A DNA stretch of 37,553 bases. Origin: Chthoniobacterales bacterium (GTDB lineage Bacteria > Verrucomicrobiota > Verrucomicrobiia > Chthoniobacterales > UBA10450). The first letter of the stretch is position 1; the number at the start of each line of letters is the position of its first letter. Shown here one piece after another: positions 23,894-31,500 of this stretch. The notes beneath the pieces were generated by a model. It did no database searches and was not told the origin of the DNA. It saw only the letters and a list, made by a program, of their open reading frames with translations. Location: the NCBI GenBank assembly GCA_025934755.1, contig JAICWQ010000010.1, forward strand, positions 1-37,553, read 5' to 3'. The translations under genes were made by a program, and so were the position numbers.

Positions 23894-25037
23894 CGAGCCT
23901 CTCCGAATTGGCATTGCCTGCTTTCCGCTCATCGGGGGGAGCGGAATTCTGGCGACCGCTTTGGGATCCGAACTCGCGCGACGCGGACATGAAGTGCACT
24001 TCTTCAGTTATGCGCGGCCGGTCCGGCTGGATACAGCGGAGGCACGACTTCATTTTCATCTTGTCGAACTTGCCCATCACCCGCTTTTTCCGTGCCCTGA
24101 TTACACGTTGCCTTTGGCAGTCAAGATGGCGGAGGTCGCCTCGACGGTTTCGCTCGATATCATTCACGCGCACTACGCGGTACCGAATGCGATGGCGGCG
24201 GTTCTGGCTGCGCAAATGTCGGGCGCTTCGCCAGGCATCGTTACTACATTGCACGGCACCGACACAAATTTGTTAGGCCAGGATCCGGCCTATCGCATGG
24301 CGATCGAATATGCGCTCGGCCAATCGGATGCGGTCACGGTCGTTTCCAAAAGCCTGGAGGAACAAACCCGCGAAACCCTTAACGTTTCGCGCGCTATCGA
24401 GGTCATTCCTAATTTCTTCACGCCTCGACCAGCTAGTCGCACTCGAGAAGAAGTTCGCACCGAGCTCGGCGCAGGGGACGGCGAATTCCTGATCCTGCAT
24501 ATGTCGAACATGCGATCCGGAAAAAGAATAGATCTTCTTTTGCAAACCTTAGCGGCGATGCGAACCCGAGATCGGACCCGATTGCTCATCCTGGCCGGCG
24601 AACCCATTCAGCCTTACGCGGAAATGATTGATCGCCTCGGTCTGAAGAAGCAGATCATCGTTCGGGAGAACGAACCGGCTGTTGAAGATTTTATCTCAGC
24701 CGCGGACGCCGGCCTTTACACGTCCGATTACGAAAGTTTCGGGCTTAGTATTCTGGAAACGCTCTACTTCGGAAAACCGATTGTTGCCTTTGATGTTGGA
24801 GGAATTCCGGAGGTAGTCGGCAACGCATATCCGCTTTATCCCTTTCCCAATGTGACCGCGCTCGCTTCCGCGATGGACAAGCTGGTTGAGTCTCCCGATT
24901 ACGCGCGAAGTCTCGGTGAGCAGGGGAGAAAGCACGTTGTCGAAAAATTCTCAGCGGACATCATCGTCGACCGCTACGAAACGCTCTACCGCCGGGTGAA
25001 AGACAAGAATCGCGAAGGGAAAGCACTCCAAAGGTAG
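23886..25037 (+). CDS. bshA: BshA-type glycosyltransferase (N-acetyl-glucosaminyl L-malate synthase)
   Basis: This 383-residue GT4 glycosyltransferase fits BshA, which joins UDP-GlcNAc and L-malate in the first step of bacillithiol synthesis. Diagnostic blocks are IGIACFPLIGGSGILAT at the N-terminus, HEVHFFSYARP, HAHYAVPNAMAA, TLHGTDTNLLGQDP and SDAVTVVSKSLEEQT. The GT4 donor site is seen as SDYESFGLSILE and GGIPEVVG. I chose the ATG at 23886, overlapping the BshC-like gene by 8 bp, because it begins exactly at the conserved N-terminus. The last codons and the stop lie inside a tRNA-3'-end-like repeat (25025-25049), so the gene end marks the border with the accessory region. Confidence 0.93.
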   Translation: MNNEPLRIGIACFPLIGGSGILATALGSELARRGHEVHFFSYARPVRLDTAEARLHFHLVELAHHPLFPCPDYTLPLAVKMAEVASTVSLDIIHAHYAVPNAMAAVLAAQMSGASPGIVTTLHGTDTNLLGQDPAYRMAIEYALGQSDAVTVVSKSLEEQTRETLNVSRAIEVIPNFFTPRPASRTREEVRTELGAGDGEFLILHMSNMRSGKRIDLLLQTLAAMRTRDRTRLLILAGEPIQPYAEMIDRLGLKKQIIVRENEPAVEDFISAADAGLYTSDYESFGLSILETLYFGKPIVAFDVGGIPEVVGNAYPLYPFPNVTALASAMDKLVESPDYARSLGEQGRKHVVEKFSADIIVDRYETLYRRVKDKNREGKALQR

Positions 25038-25049
25038 GATTCGGCGCTA
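25025..25049 (-). other. tRNA 3'-end fragment / putative attachment site, copy A
   Basis: Read on the minus strand the sequence is AGCGCCGAATCCTACC then TTTGGAGTG. CGAAT fits the rest of a T-loop, CCTAC the 3' strand of a T-stem, and TTTTGGA/CTCTGGA an acceptor strand followed by the G discriminator. The 5' two-thirds of a tRNA is absent, so this is not a functional tRNA gene. It matches copies at 26961, 33889 and 37531 in the same orientation. Here it overlaps the last codons and the stop of bshA. I interpret it as an attachment-site remnant of an element integrating in a tRNA gene, probably tRNA-Asn. Confidence 0.6.
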
Positions 25050-25152
25050 CTTTCCCCTGTATTTGACTGCATTTAAGCAGCTTACACCTGAGTAATCAAG
25101 CGAACTCAGCAACTGCTCGCGCGAACCATTTCAATGCGTTTTGCTGGCATTT
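25049..25152. repeat. Long repeat following tRNA-like core, copy 1
   Basis: About 100 bp starting TACTTTCCCCTGTATTT is shared with 33913-34026. Small hairpins are kept in both copies although bases differ: CTGC-N6-GCAG, and TTAC-N6-GTAA here against TTACAC-CT-GTGTAA there. On the minus strand both copies encode a similar peptide (here CQQNALKWFARAVAEFA), suggesting the decayed 3' end of a gene, perhaps the element's integrase. The gap between bshA and the GDCCVxC gene is mostly this repeat. Confidence 0.7.
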
Positions 25153-25245
25153 GGAAATCTGTAAAAACGAGCAATAAATTGCGTTCCGCAAAAGAAGCAG
25201 ATTCGACCAGTGAGTAAGACAAATGAAGAGCAAGGAACAGTGCGA

Positions 25246-25452
25246 ATGCCGATTTTGAGATCGACAATTATATGTCCGAAGTGCGGCCATCGCTCTGAAC
25301 AAGTAATGCCAACAAACGCCTGCGTTTTTTTCTTCGAATGTCCCTCCTGTAGAACAAGATTAAAACCGAAGGCCGGCGACTGCTGTGTATTCTGCAGTTA
25401 CGGATCGGTCCCGTGCCCCCCTATTCAGACCGGGTCGGCATGTTGCCCCTGA
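25246..25452 (+). CDS. GDCCVxC domain small zinc-ribbon-like protein
   Basis: This 68-residue protein has two paired cysteine knuckles (CPKC at 10-13, CPSC at 32-35). The signature GDCCVFCSYGSVPCPPIQ follows at about 44-61, then a CC near the end. This is the GDCCVxC family, some members of which are selenoproteins; here cysteine codons are used throughout. The ATG at 25246 is preferred because AAGGA at 25232-25236 lies 9 bp upstream and the protein then begins at the usual family position. A GTG at 25210 would extend it into repeat-derived sequence. The family often travels with heavy-metal or arsenic genes (from memory), which fits ArsR and ArsC downstream. The biochemical role is unknown. 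Confidence 0.85.
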   Translation: MPILRSTIICPKCGHRSEQVMPTNACVFFFECPSCRTRLKPKAGDCCVFCSYGSVPCPPIQTGSACCP

Positions 25453-25500
25453 GGCGACGAAAATGCGAAGAAATGCAACGCAGGTAGACTTCGTTCTCTA

Positions 25501-25986
25501 ATGGAGTCACCCCAACAAACTCTCCAAGCACCGCCGGTGGGTCGTGTACTGCGCATTGTGCTCGGTGTTGCTCTGGTGGTTTACGTGGCGCCGGTCTTCT
25601 TCCGAGTCCCGGTGCACCTTTCCGTTAGAGTATTGCTGCTAATGCTTGGACTCGTTTGCGTCTACACGCTAGTCCACATCGTCATATCGCAACGCATTTT
25701 TGGTTTTGGCCCTTGTCTTGGAGCCGTCGTCGCATCAGCGTTTCTCGTCGCGCTCTATGTTGGCGGCGCGACCGCATTGCCGATCATTGGCCGCGGGGCT
25801 GGTCAGCTGGAAGCAGTCACTTTCCTCGGTATTTCGCTGTTAATTGCAGGGGTGCGTGCCGCTCCCGGGTGTGAACTGATGGCAACTCCGGGTCTCTTCT
25901 TTGCTAAGCCCAGTGAGCTGCCCTGTATCATTTTCTCGCCTCTCGATAAGCTTGAACGCAAATGGCGAAGCAAGCGCGGTGTCTAA
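25501..25986 (+). CDS. Four-helix membrane protein of unknown function
   Basis: This 161-residue protein has four predicted membrane helices: VLRIVLGVALVVYVAPVFF, VLLLMLGLVCVYTLVHIVI, LGAVVASAFLVALYVGG and AVTFLGISLLIAGVRA. A soluble tail of about 40 residues carries CEL and PCII cysteines (LPCIIFSPLDKLERKWR). I do not recognise the family with confidence. It starts 48 bp after the GDCCVxC stop and precedes a DUF6428 gene, so it belongs to the same metal/arsenic-type cassette. The tail cysteines could bind metal, but no motif proves this. Confidence 0.75.
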   Translation: MESPQQTLQAPPVGRVLRIVLGVALVVYVAPVFFRVPVHLSVRVLLLMLGLVCVYTLVHIVISQRIFGFGPCLGAVVASAFLVALYVGGATALPIIGRGAGQLEAVTFLGISLLIAGVRAAPGCELMATPGLFFAKPSELPCIIFSPLDKLERKWRSKRGV

Positions 25987-26026
25987 TGCCGATCGACCAT
26001 ATTCCTAATCGAGAATATAGATCGGC

Positions 26027-26481
26027 ATGAAATTGCATGAACTGGTAGCCGCTTTGAACAAAGCTCCGCAAACCTTTCCGCGGTTTGTCTTGCCAGATGG
26101 TGATCATATTCCCGCGCACGCGCACGTCACTGAAGTTGGACACGTCGTCAAAAATTTTATTGATTGCGGCGGTGTAACAGGCAAGGAAGAAAAGGTCTTA
26201 CTGCAAACACATGTCGGAAACGACACGGAGCACGGGCTCCGATCCGATCGATTCTCAAAGATTCTGCAACTTGGTGAACGCGTTCTCCCAAACGATGAGC
26301 TGAACGTTGAAGTCGAACATGATTGCTGCGTTGTCGCTCAATACCCGATTTCAGAAATTAACGAGAAGGTAAGCATCTGGACATTATCCTGCAGCGCGGC
26401 TGGACGCAGTGTCGCGCACGTGAGCGCCGAGAGGCCGCTACAAACGAGGCATGCTGCGGAGCGACCGCAGCTTGTTGCTGA
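26027..26481 (+). pseudogene. DUF6428 family gene with a probable single-base frameshift
   Basis: Residues 1-about 122 follow DUF6428 proteins (VLPDGDHIPAHAHVTEVGHV, DCGG, LLQTHVGNDTEHGL). After EKVSIWTL near 26390 the reading frame loses similarity and runs on as an unnatural frame through arsR to 26770. One frame over, the DNA reads QRGWTQCRARERREAATN then ACCGATAACC and a stop at 26479-26481, which looks like the cysteine-rich end typical of the family. That stop overlaps the arsR ATG as TGATG. The intact gene would thus end exactly where arsR starts, and one base appears to be missing near 26385-26400. DUF6428 genes are commonly found beside arsR. Confidence 0.65.
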
Positions 26482-26855
26482 TGGCGAGCGATCTCATTCG
26501 AATTTGCCAATGCTTATGCGATCGGACACGACTCCGCATCCTGCATCTTCTTGCCAAGTCGCCGCTGTGCGTGTGCCATTTTCAGGAAATTCTTGGCGAG
26601 CTGCAGGTAAAAATTTCCAAGCACCTCGCTTATCTGCGCAAAAAGGGAATGGCCGTAGCGAGCCGCGATCAAAACTGGATGATTTATTTCCTGCCGAAGA
26701 AACGTTCGCGCGAGCTGGAGATAAACCTAACATGTCTTCAAGACTGCGCCCAGTCAGATGCGGCCTTTAAGCGAGATTTAACGAGCCTTGGGCGTTTGCG
26801 TGAAAACTGTTGTCAGCCGGCAGAAGTTTTTGCAAAGAGGAAAAGCGCACAATGA
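26481..26855 (+). CDS. arsR: ArsR-family metalloregulator
   Basis: This roughly 124-residue winged-helix repressor has CQCLCDRTRLRILHLLAK followed by the metal-sensing LCVC motif and the recognition helix VKISKHLAYLRKKGM. The CVC pair plus a nearby Cys is the As(III)/Sb(III) site of classical ArsR proteins, and a second CC (ENCCQPAE) lies at the C-terminus. I chose the ATG at 26481 because it overlaps the inferred DUF6428 stop (TGATG); an ATG at 26451 is in frame. It would repress the cassette and release on arsenite. The gene after it is a broken arsenate reductase. Confidence 0.88.
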   Translation: MASDLIRICQCLCDRTRLRILHLLAKSPLCVCHFQEILGELQVKISKHLAYLRKKGMAVASRDQNWMIYFLPKKRSRELEINLTCLQDCAQSDAAFKRDLTSLGRLRENCCQPAEVFAKRKSAQ

Positions 26856-26859
26856 GATT

Positions 26860-26937
26860 ATGAAGAAGAAGGTTCTTTTCATGTGCGTTCAGAACAGTGC
26901 GCGCAGTCAAATTGCGGCCGCAACGGCACAATCGTAA
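26860..26937 (+). pseudogene. arsC: Truncated arsenate reductase (ArsC, low-molecular-weight phosphatase type)
   Basis: An ATG 2 bp after the arsR stop opens a 25-codon frame: MKKKVLFMCVQNSARSQIAA then TAQS and stop. It matches the P-loop start of thioredoxin-type arsenate reductases (VLFLCVHNSARSQMAE), with the CX5R catalytic loop intact. Homology then ends; about 24 bp later comes tRNA-like core copy B. About 110 residues expected for the enzyme are missing, so the gene is a remnant, probably cut by the recombination that brought the core sequence. Confidence 0.8.
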
Positions 26938-26960
26938 ATGCCACAACAGTAGCTCGTTAG

Positions 26961-26985
26961 TGCTCCAGAGGTAGGATTCGGCGCT
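26961..26985 (-). other. tRNA 3'-end fragment / putative attachment site, copy B
   Basis: GCTCCAGAGGTAGGATTCG followed by GCGCT is the cleanest copy. Its complement gives CGAAT (T-loop), CCTAC (T-stem), CTCTGGA (acceptor) and G (discriminator). After GCGCT it does not continue into the long repeat seen after copies A and C. Copies A and B are direct repeats flanking the 1.9-kb arsenic-type cassette. Confidence 0.65.
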
Positions 26986-27045
26986 GTTTTGGAAGTCAAG
27001 TCACCTTGGAATCGATGCGAAGCTGTTCGCACTGACTCTCAGACT

Positions 27046-27825
27046 CTATATCCGATCAAACACAAGGATGCTCGGTTTGTTATGATTCATCACGCGTACG
27101 ATCATGGTCAAAGTTTTGAAGTCGGCAGAAAGATCGACCTGCCGAGTGTCCACGATTTTATCGGCTACTTTGTCTGTCAATTGCATGGCTAGTGCACTCA
27201 CGCGGTGCCCGGATGTTGTAGAGCCTTTTGGCAGGCCCGGGCCTGAACCCGGATAGTCCTTCCCATCGAATTTTATGTTTCTAGTTGTTTGCTGAGCAGG
27301 ATTGATAAAGGAAAGGCCATCCGCTTCATAAGGCTCGATCTGAAACTCGAAGACCGAGTTCACCTGCACGCTGTCGCTTTCCCACGTGCCGGCAAAACCT
27401 GCGGTTCCTGCAGTCCGGTCATAAACGTAGTTGAGGCTGGACTTTGTTCCGTTGGACGAGGTACTGGTAAAGTGGTCGGTAAGAGTTTTGCCATCTTGGG
27501 AAAGTTCCCAACCCGCCATGATGATCGCGATGCCGTCTTTCTTGCGGATGACCTTCCATTTGTTAGGCGTCTCAACGGTGACTGCTAATGTAGTCGCAAA
27601 ATCGGCCGGTTGATCGGTGCCGTCGGCCACGATCGTTTCAGGATGACCAGAGCCAAAGTCGAATGCGTACTTGTTTCCACTGACGCGTTCGACCTTCATT
27701 TCGTCAGTAAGTTTGCTGCGAGACGGGTTGAGCCTCCATTTGCCGACAAAGGGATTGTCCGCGGCGCGTGAAGGACCGATAACCAAACTAGCAACCAGCA
27801 AGAACCAACAAATACGATTTAACAT
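27046..27825 (-). CDS. Secreted protein of unknown function with duplicated beta-rich halves
   Basis: This 259-residue protein has a signal peptide (MLNRICWFLLVASLVIGPSR, cleavage after AA-D region). A strong Shine-Dalgarno-like AGGAGAAGGAG lies just upstream of the ATG at 27825. Two related segments are visible: NPFVGKWRLNPSRSKL at the mature N-terminus and GFAGTWESDSVQVN at mid-protein, each followed by beta strands. This suggests a duplicated lipocalin-like or DUF-type barrel. I do not recognise a named family. It lies in the second accessory segment, after tRNA-like copy B, and is transcribed leftward. Confidence 0.75.
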   Translation of the reverse strand: MLNRICWFLLVASLVIGPSRAADNPFVGKWRLNPSRSKLTDEMKVERVSGNKYAFDFGSGHPETIVADGTDQPADFATTLAVTVETPNKWKVIRKKDGIAIIMAGWELSQDGKTLTDHFTSTSSNGTKSSLNYVYDRTAGTAGFAGTWESDSVQVNSVFEFQIEPYEADGLSFINPAQQTTRNIKFDGKDYPGSGPGLPKGSTTSGHRVSALAMQLTDKVADKIVDTRQVDLSADFKTLTMIVRVMNHNKPSILVFDRI

Positions 27826-27967
27826 AAGTTCTCCTTCTCCTGATTTCGCGTTGCAAGGAGCGGGCCACTGGCCTATCCAAAGTTATAAGACTCTCAGAGA
27901 GAATGGTTACTGATTCTCCAACTTTCGAAGCGAACGTATTGATCGACCCAATTGTGGAACAACGCCG

Positions 27968-27981
27968 TCCCGAATTCGGGA
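27968..27981. repeat. Perfect 14-bp palindrome (TCCCGAATTCGGGA)
   Basis: A perfect dyad in the 335-bp gap between two minus-strand secreted-protein genes. A short T-rich stretch follows on the plus strand, but no plus-strand gene ends here, so it is unlikely to be a working terminator. It could be an operator-like site. The rest of the gap (27826-28160) shows only the hairpin at 28037-28062 and no gene. Confidence 0.45.
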
Positions 27982-28036
27982 TGTTTTCTTATGGGCCGCC
28001 AGCGTGTTAGTTATGAAAAGGCTCCCGCATCAGTCG

Positions 28037-28062
28037 CGGGGCTTCGGGGACGTTGAGCCCCG
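28037..28062. repeat. REP-like hairpin (CGGGGCT / AGCCCCG)
   Basis: A perfect 7-bp stem joins 28037-28043 to 28056-28062 around a 12-nt loop that is itself GC-rich. It lies about 100 bp beyond the 3' end of the minus-strand gene at 28161-28496. No T-tract follows on either strand. It resembles the other GC-rich dyads spread through this window. Confidence 0.5.
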
Positions 28063-28160
28063 GCCCTATTACAACCAGTCAAACGGCAGCGCGTCAAAAT
28101 AATGTCGGCTCCGCGGAACGCTATCGCGGCCTAGTCGATGATACTTTCTGGGTTACGAAT

Positions 28161-28496
28161 CTAGTTCTCCAGCGCTTCGACGGAAACTGCTCGATACGGT
28201 TCCTTGTTGCCGGTGTAAGATACTTCAACCGATTGGTTCAGGCAGTCCTTGATCGTTGAACGCTTGCCGCCAGGACCGGTAACTTTCGTCGAAGGGATAA
28301 TCCAGAAGCGGTGCGTTTCCCCACCGCCACTAACTGTTAATACCAAACCGATGCCTTCGGCGTCGGTGGTCTGTTTCACCTTGCTCGCGCTTTCAGCCAT
28401 GCCACGAAATGTTTGTCCGCCCTGCGCTAACACCGGTGAAATAGCGATCAACATGGTCGCAGCCGTCGCCGCCCCAACAAGAAATAATGTTTTCAT
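28161..28496 (-). CDS. Small exported protein of unknown function
   Basis: This 111-residue protein has a signal peptide (MKTLFLVGAATAATMLIAIS, cleavage after VLA-Q). The mature part is beta-rich (GIGLVLTVSGGGETHRFWII, SVEVSYTGNKEPYRAVSVE) and could be a small OB- or YgiW-like barrel; I do not assign a family. The ATG at 28496 is chosen because it begins the signal peptide; a longer frame to 28556 adds a polar tail. It lies 69 bp downstream of the large TPR-type gene on the same strand, so the two may be co-transcribed. Confidence 0.72.
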   Translation of the reverse strand: MKTLFLVGAATAATMLIAISPVLAQGGQTFRGMAESASKVKQTTDAEGIGLVLTVSGGGETHRFWIIPSTKVTGPGGKRSTIKDCLNQSVEVSYTGNKEPYRAVSVEALEN

Positions 28497-28565
28497 AAAA
28501 ATAGAATCGGTTTCCGACGAGCTAAAAGCGTGGCGTAAACTTGCTCTTTCGTCCAAATCTAAATT

Positions 28566-31500
28566 CTAACGATCTGCGGGCTTCGCCGCGATTGCGATGT
28601 CGTCTCCAACTTTCTTGCGCAATGTCCGCACTTCCTTGAGCGAGCTGATCATTCGCTGGGCCTGTTGCTGGACATTACTGAAGAGTTGCGACGCCTTGTA
28701 TTGGGAACTGGACGGCACGGAACTGGGCAGAGCATCGATCGTCGCTTTAAAGTCGGTGAAGATCGGCGCGTTTAGGGAAGAGTCGCTTTGCAAGAGACTC
28801 GTCCACGAATCGATCGCGCTCTCGCGGGCCTTCCGCACTTTATCATCCTTCGCGGCCACCGTCGGATTCGTTTCCAAAAAGTTCTCCGCTCTCTTGGCGC
28901 TCGCGATATACCGCTGCCATTTGACTTTGTCTTCTCCGGAAAGGGCTTGGGCGGTCGACAGCGTTTTGTCCCGAAAACTTTGCGCGGAAGCCGGATCAAG
29001 CTTGCCGGCGAACCGAGCAAGATCGGCGTACATCCGGGTCTGTCGAAAACCGGCCGGCATGCCCGCGACTGCGGCACCAGCCGAGGCCGGCAGACTTGGA
29101 GCGTTCGTCTTTGTCCCCACGGAAACGGCACCTCGGAGCGCGTCGATGAGAAGCCAGGCTCGGGCGACTGGATCTTTTAAATCCATGACACGCTGCAAAA
29201 CGTCAGAAACATCGCCGTGATCGATACCGTAGTTCATGGCGGCTCCCAGGCTGACCGCGCGGAAATCCTCGTCCGGCGCGAGATCGATATAGGTAAGCGC
29301 ATCATTGAAATGGTTCGCCTTCAAAGCGGAATCGACCGCCAGCGAAACCGATCTGGAACGCAGTTGCGGGTCGGTCATCGACTTCAGCGCGGTTTGCGTC
29401 GCTGCGGCGTCTTTTAACGCAGCTGAGGAAACGATGTCCGAAAGAGCGCGATCGTGCCAGTAAAGGTCGGTAATGGCTGACGCCAAGGTTATAGCTGCAG
29501 CAAAGTCGGGTTTCGCGGCAAGAGCGTTCGATAACTCCCAGCTGACAAACGGCTGAGCGTCGAAATTTGCGGGTGTACGCTTATCTTGTTTGGAAGCGGC
29601 AAGGAAAGTCGTGCGGGCGGCATTGACGTCGCCTATTTTCGCCTGCGCCACCGCGAGCGCTCGCAGCGCGTTCACCTTTTCACCGTTGCGTTTCAATTGC
29701 GCGATCAAACTGTGGGCGCCTTCCAAGTTTCCGGCGCGCACCTGGGCGGCCACAATCTCGTTCATCCCAGTGTTCGACGACTTCATCCATTTTGCAGCAA
29801 GATCGAAATGACCCGATTCAGACGCCGCGCGTATCAGTTGAGCTCGATCGGAGTCATAACGGCATCCTGCGAAAGCAGCATCAGCTCCGCTTAAGTCACC
29901 CTTAGTTATTTGAATCGCAGTAATTTCGGCGACCACACCGGGGCCATAAATCTCACCAAAACGTTTCATCTGTGCAGAGGCCCAATCGACTTCGCCAGCC
30001 TTGGCCATGTCTTTGATCAGCTCGCTGCCTACACTTTCCGATTGCGGCCAAAAATGTTCTGCATACTCCTTGGCCGCGATCAAATTGCCCGATTTGATGA
30101 AAGCGTGAACTACGTCACGAGTGGCGTTGCTGCGCGTCGACTGATTTGCGATTTTTTCCTGTGCAGCGCGGGCCGCGGCAAAATCGCCCCGCTCCCCAAA
30201 CGCTGAAGCTAACGCGCTCTGAGCGTCGTCGGCAGATTTGACGCTTAGTTTGGTCGCGACCGCTTGAGCAGCGGGAATATTTCCTGACGCGGCGAATTTG
30301 TTCAACGCGGCTTGCAGGAACGACTCGCGGGCCGGTCCAATGGCGTGTTCCAAACACTCACTTGAGTTCAGGTCGAGGTAACTCAACGCCGATGCCTCCA
30401 GATCCTTTGTTGTCAAGACCGTCATGAGCGCTTCGTCCTGCGCTTCCCGTTGTATGGAAAAAAGGCCAGCGTGATTCGCAGCCACCAGCGCCCATCGCAC
30501 ATGGTTGACACGCGTTTTGGGGTCCGGTACGGCCATCGCTTCCGCAAAAAAATCGGGTACACCATCGCGGGCCATCGCCGGTGTCTCAGCGAAACCGTAC
30601 AATTGCCACTCCAAATCCAGTCGCCTGATTGGTTCAGTAATCGCGGCGAGCAACGATCGCTTTTGCTGCCAGGCCTCGTTGGACGCTTTGTAGTCGCCGG
30701 CATCTGCTCGCTGATAGGCGATCGCCGCCTGAGCGTTCGCGCGGCCTTGTCCATCGGTTATGGCATTGGCGTTTCTCTCGGCGGTGACGAAATCTCCTTC
30801 ATTGGCAAAAGCGGTGGCCAGGCTCGTCTGCTTGGAAATCTTGTCGGTTCCCTCAGGCATTTCCGCCACAATTTTCGACGCGGTGATGAGATCAGCCTTC
30901 TTGATCGCATCGTCGTACCGTTTTGTGTTCTTGCGCGCCAGGTTTTGCTTGAGTGCCGTTGCTCGGCTGGTCGGGTCCGGAATCGTGTTCAGAATTTTTT
31001 CCGCCGCCGGAAACTCTTCCAGACCGGTTGCCATGCTCTGAATATCAGCCACGCTCAAGTCCTTCGAGAAGTCCTGAGCAAACTTTACCGCCGAGTTCAG
31101 ATCGGCCTCCTTGTGGGTCTGCGAGGCGAGACACGAAACGGCGATTCGATACGCTGAAATCAGGTAACTGCGCGCGATGTTGTCCGGTTTGGTCAATGCA
31201 AAACGCGCCGCCTCCGCAATCTTTCGGAGTGAAGCCTCTTCTTTTGCCCTGGCGGCATCGCTTGCGTGCCCCGAAAGCGCCAGCGCCAGTCTGAAGCGCG
31301 ACAATTCATTCTCCTGTGAATTTTCCGGTTCCTGAAAGGCGGCTGTGGAAACAGCGATCGCCTGTTGTCGCCAATGTGCCGACGCGGCGATATCTTTCCG
31401 CGCGGAGGCCAGGTCCGACAGACTAGTGTCGATGACAAATTTTTCCTTGGCCCGCTTGGCTGACGGAAGAAGCGCCTCCGTCTTTCGGGCGAGCGACAAA

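Noticed and set aside
25025-25049. Functional tRNA gene
   Set aside because: Only the 3' end is present; the anticodon and D arms are missing at all four copies.
25210-25245. Upstream GTG start for the GDCCVxC gene
   Set aside because: The ATG at 25246 has a proper AAGGA at good spacing and matches the family N-terminus.
26482-26770. C-terminal extension of the DUF6428 frame through arsR
   Set aside because: It lies in another frame of a well-supported ArsR gene, has no family similarity and appears only because of the likely frameshift.
30450-31157. Plus-strand open frame opposite the large solenoid gene
   Set aside because: Composition and lack of motifs fit a shadow of the helical-repeat gene.
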